A stretch of DNA of 64,000 bases from Pseudotamlana agarivorans (lineage in GTDB: Bacteria > Bacteroidota > Bacteroidia > Flavobacteriales > Flavobacteriaceae). Below the pieces are notes generated by a model. That model was not told the origin of the DNA. It worked only from the letters and a program-made list of their open reading frames with translations, and did not search any database. The stretch covers positions 162,771-226,770 of the forward strand of contig NZ_LXEI01000009.1 of assembly GCF_001642835.1 (NCBI RefSeq), in the 5' to 3' direction. Positions 43,812-53,825 of the stretch are shown one piece after another. Each line of letters opens with the position of its first letter. Positions within the stretch are counted from its first letter, which is position 1. The translations under genes and the position numbers were made by a program.

Positions 43812-44945
43812 ATGAAAATTAAAAAAATACTATTCTTTATTGAAAGCTTAGCTGGTGGAGGTGCTGAAAAAGTGCTTACAGATCTTGTTTCTAATTTAAA
43901 TCCTAAGAAGTATGAAATTACTGTTTGTAGCTTAATAAATACTGGAGTATATAATGAATATCTAAACACTATTTGTACCTATAAAAGCATATTACCTGAA
44001 AAAACCAATTTGTCAGTATTAGGAAGAATAAATTATAATATAAAATATAACCTTTTGCGAAAGCTTCCGGCAAGCCTGGTTTATAAATATATGTTCAAAG
44101 AAAAATATGATGTGGAAATTGCTTTTATAGAAGGTTTTGCAACCAAAGTTATAGGGCATTCTACTAATCCCAATTCAAAAAAAATAGCTTGGGTTCATAT
44201 CGATTTGTTTGATAATCATTGGACAAAAACAGAGTATAAAAACATTGATGAAGAAATCAAAGTATATAAAAATTTTGATGAGATAATATGTGTTGCAGAA
44301 AGTGTGAAGGAAGCATTCAAAAAAAGATTTGGTATAACAAGACATGTCTCTGTTAAATACAACCCTATAGATCGAGAGAATATTATTTCTAAATCTAAAG
44401 AACATTTATCTGAAATATCAAAAAATAGTAAATGCCGCCTTGTTACCGTAGGACGTTTAGAGCATCAGAAGGGATATGATAGACTGTTAGAGGTTGTTTC
44501 AAAACTAAAAAAAGATAATTTATCTTTTGAAGTTTGGATTGTAGGTGATGGATCTAAAAGAATGGAGTTAGAAAGTTATATTCAGAATAATGAATTAGAA
44601 GATTACATTAAGTTATGTGGATTTCAAAACAATCCATATAAATATATTAGTCAGGCAGATGCCTTTGTTTGTTCATCAAGAACTGAAGGTTTTAGCACCG
44701 TAGTCACAGAAGCTCTAATTCTCGGGAAACCTGTTATAGCAACCAATTGTTCAGGAATGACAGAATTGCTTGGAGATAACGAATATGGCATCATTACTAA
44801 TAACAATACGGAAGATTTATACCTTGGTATTAAACGACTTATTGAAGACAACCAAACCCTAGAACATTATAAATCAAAAAGTCAGGAAAGAAGCACCAAT
44901 TTTGACATAGCAAAAATCACTGAAAAAATTGAAGCCATATTATGA
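43812..44945 (+). CDS. GT4-family glycosyltransferase
   Basis: A GT-B glycosyltransferase of 377 residues. The N-terminal glycine-rich FFIESLAGGGAEKVLTDLVS is the acceptor-side loop, VTVGRLEHQKGYDRLLEVV begins the nucleotide-sugar domain, and SSRTEGFSTVVTEALILGKP (about residues 295-314) is the GT4 E-x7-E donor motif. The sugar cannot be predicted. The stop overlaps the next GT2 gene by four bases (ATGA). Confidence 0.9.
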   Translation: MKIKKILFFIESLAGGGAEKVLTDLVSNLNPKKYEITVCSLINTGVYNEYLNTICTYKSILPEKTNLSVLGRINYNIKYNLLRKLPASLVYKYMFKEKYDVEIAFIEGFATKVIGHSTNPNSKKIAWVHIDLFDNHWTKTEYKNIDEEIKVYKNFDEIICVAESVKEAFKKRFGITRHVSVKYNPIDRENIISKSKEHLSEISKNSKCRLVTVGRLEHQKGYDRLLEVVSKLKKDNLSFEVWIVGDGSKRMELESYIQNNELEDYIKLCGFQNNPYKYISQADAFVCSSRTEGFSTVVTEALILGKPVIATNCSGMTELLGDNEYGIITNNNTEDLYLGIKRLIEDNQTLEHYKSKSQERSTNFDIAKITEKIEAIL

Positions 44946-45967
44946 TAGCGGTATCTATTATTATCCCGGTCTATAATTGCGAGACATATTTGGCTGATTG
45001 CTTGAAATCTCTAATATCGCAAACACTCAAAAATATGGAGTTCATTTTTGTGAACGATGGATCTAGAGATAAAAGTGAAGAAATTATACAAAAATTCGCT
45101 AAAGAAGATAATAGAATTCAACTTATCAACCAACCAAATCAAGGTGTAAGTGTAGCAAGAAACAATGGAATACAACATGCAGAAGGCGAGTATATCGGCT
45201 TTGTAGATGGTGATGATTATGTCGAGCCTGAAATGTTTAACACCCTATACCTAGAAGCCAAACAAAATAACCTTGATATATTAATTTCAAATTTTTTAAT
45301 AGAGGGTAATCAAGGTACCACGAGAAAAGCATCTCCATTTCCTAATGATGTTATTTATCAAAAGGATTTTATCAAATCTCAAATCGTTCCTTATTTTTTA
45401 GAAAAAGATGATTTGAACACCTGTTGGAATAAACTATATACTTCTAAACTTATAAAGTCAAACAACGTCACTTTTCCTATAGGCATGACTAATGGTGAAG
45501 ATAGTTTTTTTAATATACAAAGTTTCAATAATGCCAACCTGGTAAAATTCATTAATTATTATGGTTACCATTATAGAGAAGTTGAAGGTAGTGCAACAAG
45601 AGACCTTATTTCAAAAGATTATTTTAAACTAGCAGTACAACGCTATCAAACTAATTTTAAATCTTTATTCAAATTAGATTTAAGTGAGGAGGTCATAAAC
45701 AAATTAAAAGCTAAACGCTTCGTAACTAACATCATTTCCATTATACATTTATATATCAGTTCTGAACATGCTTTTTTAACCAAATACAAGTATGTAAACA
45801 ATATTGTAAACAATAAATTACTCCGAACTTTATTAAACGACGAATGGCATTGGATTATAGAAAACAAAAACAAGTACAATAAATGGGTGTTAAAATTAAT
45901 TAAACAGAAATCTGTTTCTGGTTTAATACTCTTAGTCGGCTATAGCAACTTTAAAAATAAAAAATAA
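44942..45967 (+). CDS. GT2-family glycosyltransferase
   Basis: A GT-A glycosyltransferase of 341 residues. It begins VSIIIPVYNCETYLADCLKS, with FVNDGSRDKSEEII, NQGVSVARNNGIQHAEGEYI and the metal-binding DxD-type FVDGDDYVEP (about residues 89-98). The C-terminal part is helical and lysine-rich, as in repeat-unit transferases. It is translationally coupled to the preceding GT4 gene. Confidence 0.9.
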   Translation: MIAVSIIIPVYNCETYLADCLKSLISQTLKNMEFIFVNDGSRDKSEEIIQKFAKEDNRIQLINQPNQGVSVARNNGIQHAEGEYIGFVDGDDYVEPEMFNTLYLEAKQNNLDILISNFLIEGNQGTTRKASPFPNDVIYQKDFIKSQIVPYFLEKDDLNTCWNKLYTSKLIKSNNVTFPIGMTNGEDSFFNIQSFNNANLVKFINYYGYHYREVEGSATRDLISKDYFKLAVQRYQTNFKSLFKLDLSEEVINKLKAKRFVTNIISIIHLYISSEHAFLTKYKYVNNIVNNKLLRTLLNDEWHWIIENKNKYNKWVLKLIKQKSVSGLILLVGYSNFKNKK

Positions 45968-45969
45968 GA

Positions 45970-47124
45970 ATGAAAATATTAATGTTTTTTCACAACGGTA
46001 GTTCTAACAGAGGCTGTGAAGCTATTGTTAGAACAGGTGTACAGATGATTAAAGAAAAGAACCCAAATGCAATTATTGATTTAGCTTCATCAGACCCAGA
46101 TTCAGATACAATTATACCAGGATTAAATAATCTTTTTGAACACACTAGAAGACCAATATCAAAATGGTCTATAGATGGCATTAGAAGCATTGTAAAAATA
46201 AAACTTTTTAAGGATGAATCATTTGCTTTTAGAAAAGTAGAAAAAGACATCACAGATAAGGTTAATGATTATGATGTTTTCCTATCAATAGGAGGTGATA
46301 ATTATTGTTACGGAGAACAACCTGGAATATATGAAATAGATAGAGTCATAAAAAAAGCAGGTAAGAAATTGGTTTTATGGGGAGCCTCTATTGGAGAAGA
46401 GGACTTATCCCCTGCTAAAATTGAGGATTTAAAATTGTTTGATTTGATTCTTGCAAGAGAAACAATAACAGTTAAAACACTAGAAAACCATGGACTTAAA
46501 AATGTTAAGCTATGTGCCGATGGTGCTTTTACCATGGATGTTGAAAAACTTGAATTACCTAGTAAATGGTTACCAAATAACACCATAGGGTTCAATTATA
46601 GTCCGCTAGTTAGACGTAAAAACAGTAATTCATATAAAGCCGCAAAAGACTTAATAAAGTACATTTTGAATACGACAGATATGGTAATAGCTCTAACACC
46701 GCATGTTATTCAAAAAGACAACGACGATTCAGAAGTTTTAAAAGATTTTTATAATGAATTTAAACATACCGATCGCGTAATATTGCTACCCAACAATTTG
46801 AATGCTATCCAATATAAAGGTTACATATCAAGAATGCGTTACTTTATAGGAGCTAGAACACATTCTACGATTGCTGCATATTCCCAATTAGTACCTACCA
46901 TGGTTTTAGGCTATAGTGTTAAATCTAAGGGTATTGCTAAAGACATTTTTGGTGAAGAAAAACTAGTTTTAGGTTTAGACGAAATATCTGATACCAAAAA
47001 ATTAATATCAAAGTTCGAGGAGTTACGAAGGGATGAAAAAAGCATTAAAGAAACTCTTGAAACTAAAATTCCTGAAATTAAATTAATGGCTAAAAAATCA
47101 GCTAACTATTTAATGCAAGTATAA
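45970..47124 (+). CDS. polysaccharide pyruvyl transferase family protein
   Basis: A 384-residue protein of the PS_pyruv_trans family (CsaB/WcaK type), which adds a ketal pyruvate from phosphoenolpyruvate to a sugar. It shows NGSSNRGCEAIVRTGVQMI at the N-terminus, SIGGDNYCYGEQPGIYEID, LWGASIGEEDL and the C-terminal signature FIGARTHSTIAAYSQLVPT (about residues 296-314). It would give the polymer an acidic substituent. It follows the GT2 gene by two bases. Confidence 0.88.
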   Translation: MKILMFFHNGSSNRGCEAIVRTGVQMIKEKNPNAIIDLASSDPDSDTIIPGLNNLFEHTRRPISKWSIDGIRSIVKIKLFKDESFAFRKVEKDITDKVNDYDVFLSIGGDNYCYGEQPGIYEIDRVIKKAGKKLVLWGASIGEEDLSPAKIEDLKLFDLILARETITVKTLENHGLKNVKLCADGAFTMDVEKLELPSKWLPNNTIGFNYSPLVRRKNSNSYKAAKDLIKYILNTTDMVIALTPHVIQKDNDDSEVLKDFYNEFKHTDRVILLPNNLNAIQYKGYISRMRYFIGARTHSTIAAYSQLVPTMVLGYSVKSKGIAKDIFGEEKLVLGLDEISDTKKLISKFEELRRDEKSIKETLETKIPEIKLMAKKSANYLMQV

Positions 47125-47154
47125 ACCATTGCTAAAATCAACCTGCTCTAACCA

Positions 47155-48342
47155 ATGAAAAAAAACTTAATTTTTGTGATGAACAACCTGAATTGCGGTG
47201 GTGCAGAAAATGCACTAGTCTCATTGCTTCAAGTTTTAGATTTTGATAAATATAATGTAGATCTTTTATTATTTAAAAAAGAAGGAATCTTTTTAGATAA
47301 GCTTCCTTCTAAGGTTAATTTATTAGAGTCCCCTATTGAATTTCGTTTTTTTGATATGCCTTTAAAAAAGGCTGTATTTACAAGTATTAAAATGTTAAGG
47401 TTTGATATCCTTTTTGCGAGAATAGCATCGATTTACTCTGTTAAATCAGAGAAAATTGACACGGTTAGAGCTCAGAAATTATGGAAGTATTTAACTTTAA
47501 CATTAAAAACACAACCAAAAAAATATGATGCAGCAATCGGCTATCTAGAAAACTTACCGAATTTTTATGTCGTTGAGAAAATCCATGCAAATAAAAAAAT
47601 TGGTTTTATACGTAACGATTATAACAAGCTTCAATTAAACCCAGATTTAGATCGCCCTTATTTTAAAAAATTAACGGCTCTATTAACTGTGTCTGAAGAA
47701 TGTGCTAATATTTTAAAAAACACTTTTAATGATTTGCCTATAACCATAGGTGCTATGCACAGCGTTTTCTCGGAAAGAACTATAAATTTAATGGCGGAAG
47801 AAGAAAACCTAGAATTAAATAACGAAGGGATTTCTATAGTTTCATTAGGCAGATTATCTCCACAGAAACGATTTGATTTAGCTATTGAAGCTTGCTCAAT
47901 TTTAGTTAAGAAGGGTATTAATATTAAGTGGTATGTTTTAGGTGATGGAGCCATGAAAAAAGAACTAGAAGATTTAATAAAACACTTAGGCTTAGAAAAT
48001 AATTTTTTCTTATTAGGACTAAAAGAAAACCCATATCCATACATAAAAAATGCCAGTGCCTATGTTCAAACATCGATATTCGAAGGACGATCTCGAGCCA
48101 TCGAAGAAGCCAAGATTTTGAAGAAAAATATTATTGTAACTAATTTCCCTACCGTTAAAGATCAAATCACACATAAAGAAAATGGCTTTATCGTAGATAT
48201 TAATTCAGAATCGATAGCTCATGGCATTCAAGAAGTAATGAGTAATGAAAATTTAAAATTACACATGTCACATGTTTTACAAAATCTAAAAATTGATAAC
48301 GACAAGGAGCTTCGTGTTTTATACAATATAATAGAATCTTAA
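47155..48342 (+). CDS. GT4-family glycosyltransferase
   Basis: A GT-B glycosyltransferase of 395 residues with VMNNLNCGGAENALVSLLQV at the N-terminus, SLGRLSPQKRFDLAIEACSI and YVQTSIFEGRSRAIEEAKIL, the donor-site motif in which the second conserved acidic residue is retained. The middle is lysine-rich. The donor sugar is unknown. It lies 30 bases after the pyruvyl transferase and one base before the acetyltransferase. Confidence 0.88.
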   Translation: MKKNLIFVMNNLNCGGAENALVSLLQVLDFDKYNVDLLLFKKEGIFLDKLPSKVNLLESPIEFRFFDMPLKKAVFTSIKMLRFDILFARIASIYSVKSEKIDTVRAQKLWKYLTLTLKTQPKKYDAAIGYLENLPNFYVVEKIHANKKIGFIRNDYNKLQLNPDLDRPYFKKLTALLTVSEECANILKNTFNDLPITIGAMHSVFSERTINLMAEEENLELNNEGISIVSLGRLSPQKRFDLAIEACSILVKKGINIKWYVLGDGAMKKELEDLIKHLGLENNFFLLGLKENPYPYIKNASAYVQTSIFEGRSRAIEEAKILKKNIIVTNFPTVKDQITHKENGFIVDINSESIAHGIQEVMSNENLKLHMSHVLQNLKIDNDKELRVLYNIIES

Positions 48343-48343
48343 A

Positions 48344-48895
48344 ATGAAAATTGTAAATTTTTTAAAATCCCGGTTTAGAAAATATCTAAATGATGAGCAT
48401 TGGCTAAAGGATTATATCCAAATGGGATTAAAGGTAGGTGAAAATTGCAATATTCAACCTGGCTTGGTAATAGACCACTCTAATTGTTGGTTAATACAAA
48501 TTGGTAACAACGTTACCATTGCTCCTCAAGTGTACCTGTTAGCACATGACGCCTCAACAAAAAGCAAACTTGGATGTACTAAAATAGGAAAGATTATCAT
48601 TGAAGACAATTGTTTTATTGGGGCAAGAGCCCTAATAATGCCAAATGTAACTGTATGTGAAAATTCTATAATAGCTTCAGGAAGCATCGTTACTAAAAAT
48701 GTAAAAAAAAACACAGTTGTTGGTGGAAACCCAGCGAAGGTAATATGCTCAGTTGATGATTATTTTGAAAATCAAAAAAAATTAATTGAAGTTAGCCCAA
48801 AATATGATCAAACTTATTCCTTAGATAATATAACTACGGATAAAAAAATTCAGATGAATAAAGAGTTAACCAATAAAATTGGTTTTAGATACTAA
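48344..48895 (+). CDS. hexapeptide-repeat O-acetyltransferase
   Basis: A 183-residue left-handed beta-helix acyltransferase, maltose/galactoside O-acetyltransferase type (NodL/LacA-like). Hexapeptide repeats span about residues 30-135 (IGNNVTIAPQVYLLAHDAST, with the likely catalytic histidine near residue 67, and IIEDNCFIGARALIMPNVTV), ending with the VVGGNPAKVI turn. It probably O- or N-acetylates a residue of the repeat unit, working with the transferases around it. Confidence 0.88.
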   Translation: MKIVNFLKSRFRKYLNDEHWLKDYIQMGLKVGENCNIQPGLVIDHSNCWLIQIGNNVTIAPQVYLLAHDASTKSKLGCTKIGKIIIEDNCFIGARALIMPNVTVCENSIIASGSIVTKNVKKNTVVGGNPAKVICSVDDYFENQKKLIEVSPKYDQTYSLDNITTDKKIQMNKELTNKIGFRY

Positions 48896-48916
48896 TTTTA
48901 AACAAAAATATTTTTA

Positions 48917-50080
48917 ATGAAAATCATTATGTATATAGGTTTAGCTATTGTTGTAGCTATTATTCTAATCGATTTAATACCACAAATTAATTTAATCTAT
49001 AGTCGGATTGGTATAGGCCGTTTTTTAAATACAAATGCGTGGATTACTAAGGTTCAAAAGAAATCTATTGATTGGTTAAGAAAAACACCTACAATAAAAT
49101 TAACAGACCATAACCGACTCATTATAATAGATATTTTTAAAGGTAATTATAAAAGGCAGTCTATTCAACATTGGCAAGAGGCATCCTTAATATTAGGTTT
49201 GGTAGCTTCTTATAACCACCAAGCAGATCAAAAAGTGAAAAATGAAATTGATTCATATTTAGCAAGAAAAATCAATAAAGACGGCCAATGGGCAGAATTA
49301 CCTAAAGAAATTGATTCTATCATATTAGCTTATGCAATTATGAAAATTAATTGGATAGATCATGACTTTATAAAACCGGCCATGGATTATTCATTGTCGG
49401 TAATAAATACGCTCGTTGGAGAAGATGGAACTGTAGCTTATAAAAAACATAATACCTCATTCAGATTTGTAGATACTATTGGTTTCATTTGTCCATTTTT
49501 AATGGTTTATGGTATAAAATATAACAATGAAAATTCCATTCGCTTAAGCGCAAAACAAATAAGCGAATTTAACAAACATGGGATGCTAAACGATAGTTAT
49601 ATACCATGTCATACTTACTCTATGGACTCACATTTACCAGTAGGTTTATTTGGTTGGGGGCGCGGATTAGGATGGTATGCCATTGGCCTTATAGATGCTT
49701 GGAATGAATTACCTCATGACCATTCTGAAAAAGTCAAATTAACCCAAAGCGTATATCATTTTGCTAAAATGGCAATACAATTTCAAAATGACAATGGAAG
49801 TTGGAACTGGTTAATTACACATAAAAAATCAATTTCAGACTCATCAACAACAGCCACTCTCGCATGGTTCTTGTCTAACATCACCGAAGATTTTGATATA
49901 TATCCAACCTGTATTTCAGCCAAAGAGAAAGCCTTAAATTATTTAATGAAAAACACCCGTAAAAGTGGTGCCGTAGATTTTTCTCAAGGAGACACTAAAG
50001 GTATCGGTATACATTCTCAAAATTTTGACATACTACCTTTTACCCAAGGATTTACGCTTAGAACCTATTATAAAGATTGA
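48917..50080 (+). CDS. membrane-anchored GH88/GH105-like glycoside hydrolase
   Basis: A 387-residue protein with one N-terminal membrane helix (residues 2-22) and an alpha/alpha-barrel-like domain. SFRFVDTIGFICPFLMVYG (about residues 181-199) aligns with the catalytic-Asp block of unsaturated rhamnogalacturonyl/glucuronyl hydrolases. LFGWGRGLGWYAIGLIDAW (about 243-261) and DSSTTATLAWFLSNI (about 305-320) are the other two blocks. Family members hydrolyse sugars with an unsaturated uronic acid left by lyases. Finding it between an acetyltransferase and the flippase, in a locus making UDP-uronic acids, is unusual. The role, and whether it is catalytically active, are unproven. Confidence 0.75.
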   Translation: MKIIMYIGLAIVVAIILIDLIPQINLIYSRIGIGRFLNTNAWITKVQKKSIDWLRKTPTIKLTDHNRLIIIDIFKGNYKRQSIQHWQEASLILGLVASYNHQADQKVKNEIDSYLARKINKDGQWAELPKEIDSIILAYAIMKINWIDHDFIKPAMDYSLSVINTLVGEDGTVAYKKHNTSFRFVDTIGFICPFLMVYGIKYNNENSIRLSAKQISEFNKHGMLNDSYIPCHTYSMDSHLPVGLFGWGRGLGWYAIGLIDAWNELPHDHSEKVKLTQSVYHFAKMAIQFQNDNGSWNWLITHKKSISDSSTTATLAWFLSNITEDFDIYPTCISAKEKALNYLMKNTRKSGAVDFSQGDTKGIGIHSQNFDILPFTQGFTLRTYYKD

Positions 50081-50096
50081 ATTTTATAAAACCTAA

Positions 50097-51692
50097 ATGA
50101 AATTTAAAAAAGAAATAACTAAAGGTCTGAATACCGATTCAAGAACCAAAAATGCTTTGAAAAACATAAGCTCTGGTGTTGGGTCTCAGATAATTTATAC
50201 TCTTTTAGGTTTTATTAGCCGAACTATTTTTATTAAATATTTAGGTGTAGAATATTTAGGAATTAATGGATTATTCTCTAGTATTTTATCTGTACTATCT
50301 TTTGCAGAATTAGGTATGGGTTCTGCCTTTGTATATTCGCTATATAAGCCGCTAGCCGAAAAAGATGAGGCTTCTGTGGCGAGTATTTTAAATTTATTCA
50401 GAAAGGCTTATACCGTTATTGGAATTACGGTTTTAGTGCTAGGTTCTGCCGTAATACCTTTTTTAGACCAGATTATTTCTGATAAGCCAGAAGTTATTAC
50501 CGAAAGCATCTATGTGATTTATGGTATTTTCTTATTTAATTCAGCCTCTTCCTATTTTTTCTCTTATAAGGTATCACTCCTCAATGCAGACCAACGAAAT
50601 TATATCACCACAATAAATTATTTGATTTTTTATGTGCTTCAAAATACCATACAAATTTTAGTATTAATACTATATAAGGATTACTTATATTATCTATTAG
50701 TGCAATTAGTATGTTTATTTTTATCCAACATAACCATTTCAATTATTGTTAATAAAAAATACCCTTTTTTATTAAATTATGATAAAAATATAATTGACCT
50801 TAAAGTAAAAAAAGAAATTTTCTCAAATGCCAAAGCTACTTTGGTTATTAAGGTAGGTGGTATTCTAGTAAATAGTACAGATAATCTCATTATTAACCAC
50901 TTTTCGGGGTTAGCCTCAATTGGTTTATTATCTAACTATTATTTATTACTTGGAATTCCTGCTGCTTTAATATCGCAGGTTTTTAATAGTGTCTCTGCAG
51001 GTATTGCTAACGTAAATGCCATTGAAAGTAAAGAAAAACAATATGAAGTTTTTTCTATGTTAAACCTTGCTAATTTCTGGATTTATGGGTTTAGTGCCAT
51101 CACTTTTGTAATGCTTTCTAAAGATTTCATTAAGCTGTGGATTGGTGATAGTTATACGCTTCCGCTATCTATCGCTATCATGCTGGCCATTAATTTTTTT
51201 ATGGTCGGATTACAAAAAACCATCTGGAATTTTAAATCGACCTATGGTTTTTTTCATGAAGGCAAATACTTTGTTGTCGGTACAGCTATACTAAATTTAG
51301 GCTTTTCATTTGCTTTAGGACACTATTACGGTTTATTTGGTATTTTACTGGCCACAGCATTAGCTAGACTTCTTACTAATTTTTGGTATGATCCATATAT
51401 AGTATTTAAATTAGGCTTAAAAGTTAATCCATTAGTCTATTTACAGAAATTATTAATGTATAGCCTTGTAATAACTATTGCTGGTTTTGTCACCTATTAT
51501 ACTTGCTCATTAATTGAATTTGAACCTATAATCAACCTTATCCTAAAGGCGGTTATATGTTTAATAGTACCAAACTCCATTGTTATTCTTTTTTATAGAA
51601 ATACTGGAGAATTTAAAAAAGTAAAACAACTGTTTTTAGAGTCATCTAAGGCTATTCTTAGGAAAGGAAAATCTAAAACCAATAACTTTTGA
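50097..51692 (+). CDS. Wzx-type polysaccharide flippase
   Basis: An integral membrane protein of 531 residues with about 12 to 14 hydrophobic helices, of the MOP/PST oligosaccharide transporter superfamily. The N-terminal block NISSGVGSQIIYTLLGFISR followed by FIKYLGVEYLGINGLFSSIL is typical of flavobacterial and Firmicute Wzx proteins. It should translocate undecaprenyl-linked repeat units to the periplasm for Wzy. It is in the middle of the cluster, and a Wzy-type protein follows at 55497. Confidence 0.92.
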   Translation: MKFKKEITKGLNTDSRTKNALKNISSGVGSQIIYTLLGFISRTIFIKYLGVEYLGINGLFSSILSVLSFAELGMGSAFVYSLYKPLAEKDEASVASILNLFRKAYTVIGITVLVLGSAVIPFLDQIISDKPEVITESIYVIYGIFLFNSASSYFFSYKVSLLNADQRNYITTINYLIFYVLQNTIQILVLILYKDYLYYLLVQLVCLFLSNITISIIVNKKYPFLLNYDKNIIDLKVKKEIFSNAKATLVIKVGGILVNSTDNLIINHFSGLASIGLLSNYYLLLGIPAALISQVFNSVSAGIANVNAIESKEKQYEVFSMLNLANFWIYGFSAITFVMLSKDFIKLWIGDSYTLPLSIAIMLAINFFMVGLQKTIWNFKSTYGFFHEGKYFVVGTAILNLGFSFALGHYYGLFGILLATALARLLTNFWYDPYIVFKLGLKVNPLVYLQKLLMYSLVITIAGFVTYYTCSLIEFEPIINLILKAVICLIVPNSIVILFYRNTGEFKKVKQLFLESSKAILRKGKSKTNNF

Positions 51693-51703
51693 ATCAGAGA
51701 TAA

Positions 51704-52813
51704 ATGGATAAAAAAAAGCTATTATACATTACTAACAAAATATCTGGGTCTGGAGGTTTAGAGCGTGTTTTATCAATAAAGGCTAGTTATTTGGCAGAAC
51801 ATTATGACTATGAGGTTCATATTATAACGCTCAATCAAGGAGACGCTACTTTATTTTATGAGTTTAGTAACAAAATACACTTTCATGATGTCACCGTGAA
51901 TGGAGTACCTCTAATTTATTTTTTTAACTATAAAAATGGCATACAGAAAGTTGTTAATCAAATAGACCCTCATATTATTTGTGTATGTGATGATGGCCTA
52001 AAAGGGTTTTTACTACCCAAAATATTAGACAACCCCTGCCCTATGGTTTATGAAAGGCACGTATCTAAAATTATACTGGAAGCTGAAAAAGAAAACAACT
52101 TTAAAAATAATCTTCTAACTAAATTAAATTATGCCATAATGGACTATGGCGTAAAAAAGTATGATGCTTTTGTAGTCCTAACAAACAGTAATACCTCTGA
52201 GTGGCAATCACAAAATATCGAAGTTATTTCAAACCCCTTATCTTTTTTCCCAACAGAAAGTTCTACATTAAATAATAAAACGGTAATTGCTGTTGGTAAA
52301 CATTGTTATCAAAAAGGATATGACAGACTGTTAAAAATATGGCAAATCGTTGTGAAAAAGCATCCTGATTGGGTTTTAGAAATTTATGGATCCTTTAGTC
52401 CCTTTCATGATTTGAAAACCCTATCTGAAGAGTTAAATATCGAGAATAATATTAAACTATTTCCTCCTGAAAAAAACATAAAAAATAAGTTTTTAGAAGC
52501 TTCTATCCATGTTTTGCCTTCTCGTTTTGAAGGATTCGGAATGGTTTTAATAGAAGCCATGTCTTGTGGATTACCGGTAATTTCATTTGATTGTCCCTGT
52601 GGTCCATCTGATATTATTAATCAGAATGAAGATGGTATCTTAATTGAAAATGGTGATATTAATGCATTTAGTGATGCATTAATTAAACTCATAGAAAATA
52701 AGGAATTACGTTCCGAATTTGGTAGAAATGCTAAAAATAATGTGGAACGCTATTTACCAGAAAATATAGTTCCAAAATGGGATACCTTATTTAAATCATT
52801 AATGAAAAATTAA
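51704..52813 (+). CDS. GT4-family glycosyltransferase
   Basis: A GT-B glycosyltransferase of 369 residues. The start YITNKISGSGGLERVLSIKA is the family's glycine-rich loop, AVGKHCYQKGYDRLLKIWQI opens the C-terminal domain, and LPSRFEGFGMVLIEAMSCGL (about residues 276-295) is the E-x7-E donor motif. FDCPCGPSDII is shared with the related protein at 53826, suggesting that the two are paralogues. Three bases separate it from the next gene. Confidence 0.9.
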   Translation: MDKKKLLYITNKISGSGGLERVLSIKASYLAEHYDYEVHIITLNQGDATLFYEFSNKIHFHDVTVNGVPLIYFFNYKNGIQKVVNQIDPHIICVCDDGLKGFLLPKILDNPCPMVYERHVSKIILEAEKENNFKNNLLTKLNYAIMDYGVKKYDAFVVLTNSNTSEWQSQNIEVISNPLSFFPTESSTLNNKTVIAVGKHCYQKGYDRLLKIWQIVVKKHPDWVLEIYGSFSPFHDLKTLSEELNIENNIKLFPPEKNIKNKFLEASIHVLPSRFEGFGMVLIEAMSCGLPVISFDCPCGPSDIINQNEDGILIENGDINAFSDALIKLIENKELRSEFGRNAKNNVERYLPENIVPKWDTLFKSLMKN

Positions 52814-52816
52814 ATT

Positions 52817-53809
52817 ATGCTTTTAAGTATTATAATTCCTGTATATAATGCCGAGAAATTTATAGAACGATGTGTGGATTCTATTTTAAAACAAGCTAAT
52901 GATTTAAATAACAATTTAGAGATTTTAATTATTAATGATGGATCAAAAGACGGTAGTTTAGAATTAATAAAAAAACTAGAGATATTGCACCCCGTAATCA
53001 AGGTTCTTAATCAAAAAAACTCTGGTGTTGGACATACAAGAAATGTAGGATTATCAAAGAGTCAGGGACAATATATATGGTTTATTGATGCTGATGATTT
53101 TATTGATGGTTCTATTCTAAAAAATATAAAAAAAGCACTTATCGATCATTCACCAGAAGTGGTTTTATTAGGTTATAAATCTGTTAATTTCGAAGGTGAA
53201 ATACTTTCCGAAGTACGTTATGAAAACCGTAGTTTCAACAGAGATGAAATTATTGAAAATCATTTATACACAAACACGGTTTGGTCTAAGGTCATTAATA
53301 GGCATATTATTAATACCCATAATTTACAATTTAATAATAACGTAAGTACAGCTGAAGATTTTGATTTTAGTTTTAGACTTCTTTATTATATAAAAAAGGT
53401 AATGACTTTAAGTGGTACTAACTACAACTATGTTATTAACCCAAATTCTATAAGCAACATCAGATCAACAAAACATTTAGAAAAACTAGCTACAGATAGT
53501 GCAACCATAGCACAAGGCTTAAAAGATTTTTTAGATTCTAATGAATCAAAATATGAAGGAAGTCGAGCTCTGTTTTCTCATTGGCTGAATAACTATTTAT
53601 ATGGTTTATTATTTAGTTTATTTAGATTTAAATACAATATTTCCTTCATAAAGAAAATCCTCGAGGACCTTAAAAAATCAAATAATTACCCTATTAACAA
53701 AGCAGGTATGAGTTTAAAAAAGAAATTTTTTGTTTCGATTTCTAATAATAAAGCACTCTTTTTAATGGCTTGTAAATTTAATAGATCAATAAATATTAAA
53801 AATTCCTAA
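52817..53809 (+). CDS. GT2-family glycosyltransferase
   Basis: A GT-A glycosyltransferase of 330 residues. Start LLSIIIPVYNAEKFIERCVD, then IINDGSKDGSLELI, NSGVGHTRNVGLSKSQGQYI and the DxD-type FIDADDFIDG (about residues 92-101). The C-terminal half is positively charged. The sugar specificity is not evident. Confidence 0.9.
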   Translation: MLLSIIIPVYNAEKFIERCVDSILKQANDLNNNLEILIINDGSKDGSLELIKKLEILHPVIKVLNQKNSGVGHTRNVGLSKSQGQYIWFIDADDFIDGSILKNIKKALIDHSPEVVLLGYKSVNFEGEILSEVRYENRSFNRDEIIENHLYTNTVWSKVINRHIINTHNLQFNNNVSTAEDFDFSFRLLYYIKKVMTLSGTNYNYVINPNSISNIRSTKHLEKLATDSATIAQGLKDFLDSNESKYEGSRALFSHWLNNYLYGLLFSLFRFKYNISFIKKILEDLKKSNNYPINKAGMSLKKKFFVSISNNKALFLMACKFNRSINIKNS

Positions 53810-53825
53810 ACTAGGAAGTTTATAA

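Noticed and set aside
47658..48044. Leftward 128-codon ORF
   Set aside because: It lies wholly inside a recognisable GT4 glycosyltransferase in the opposite orientation; no start context or family motif.
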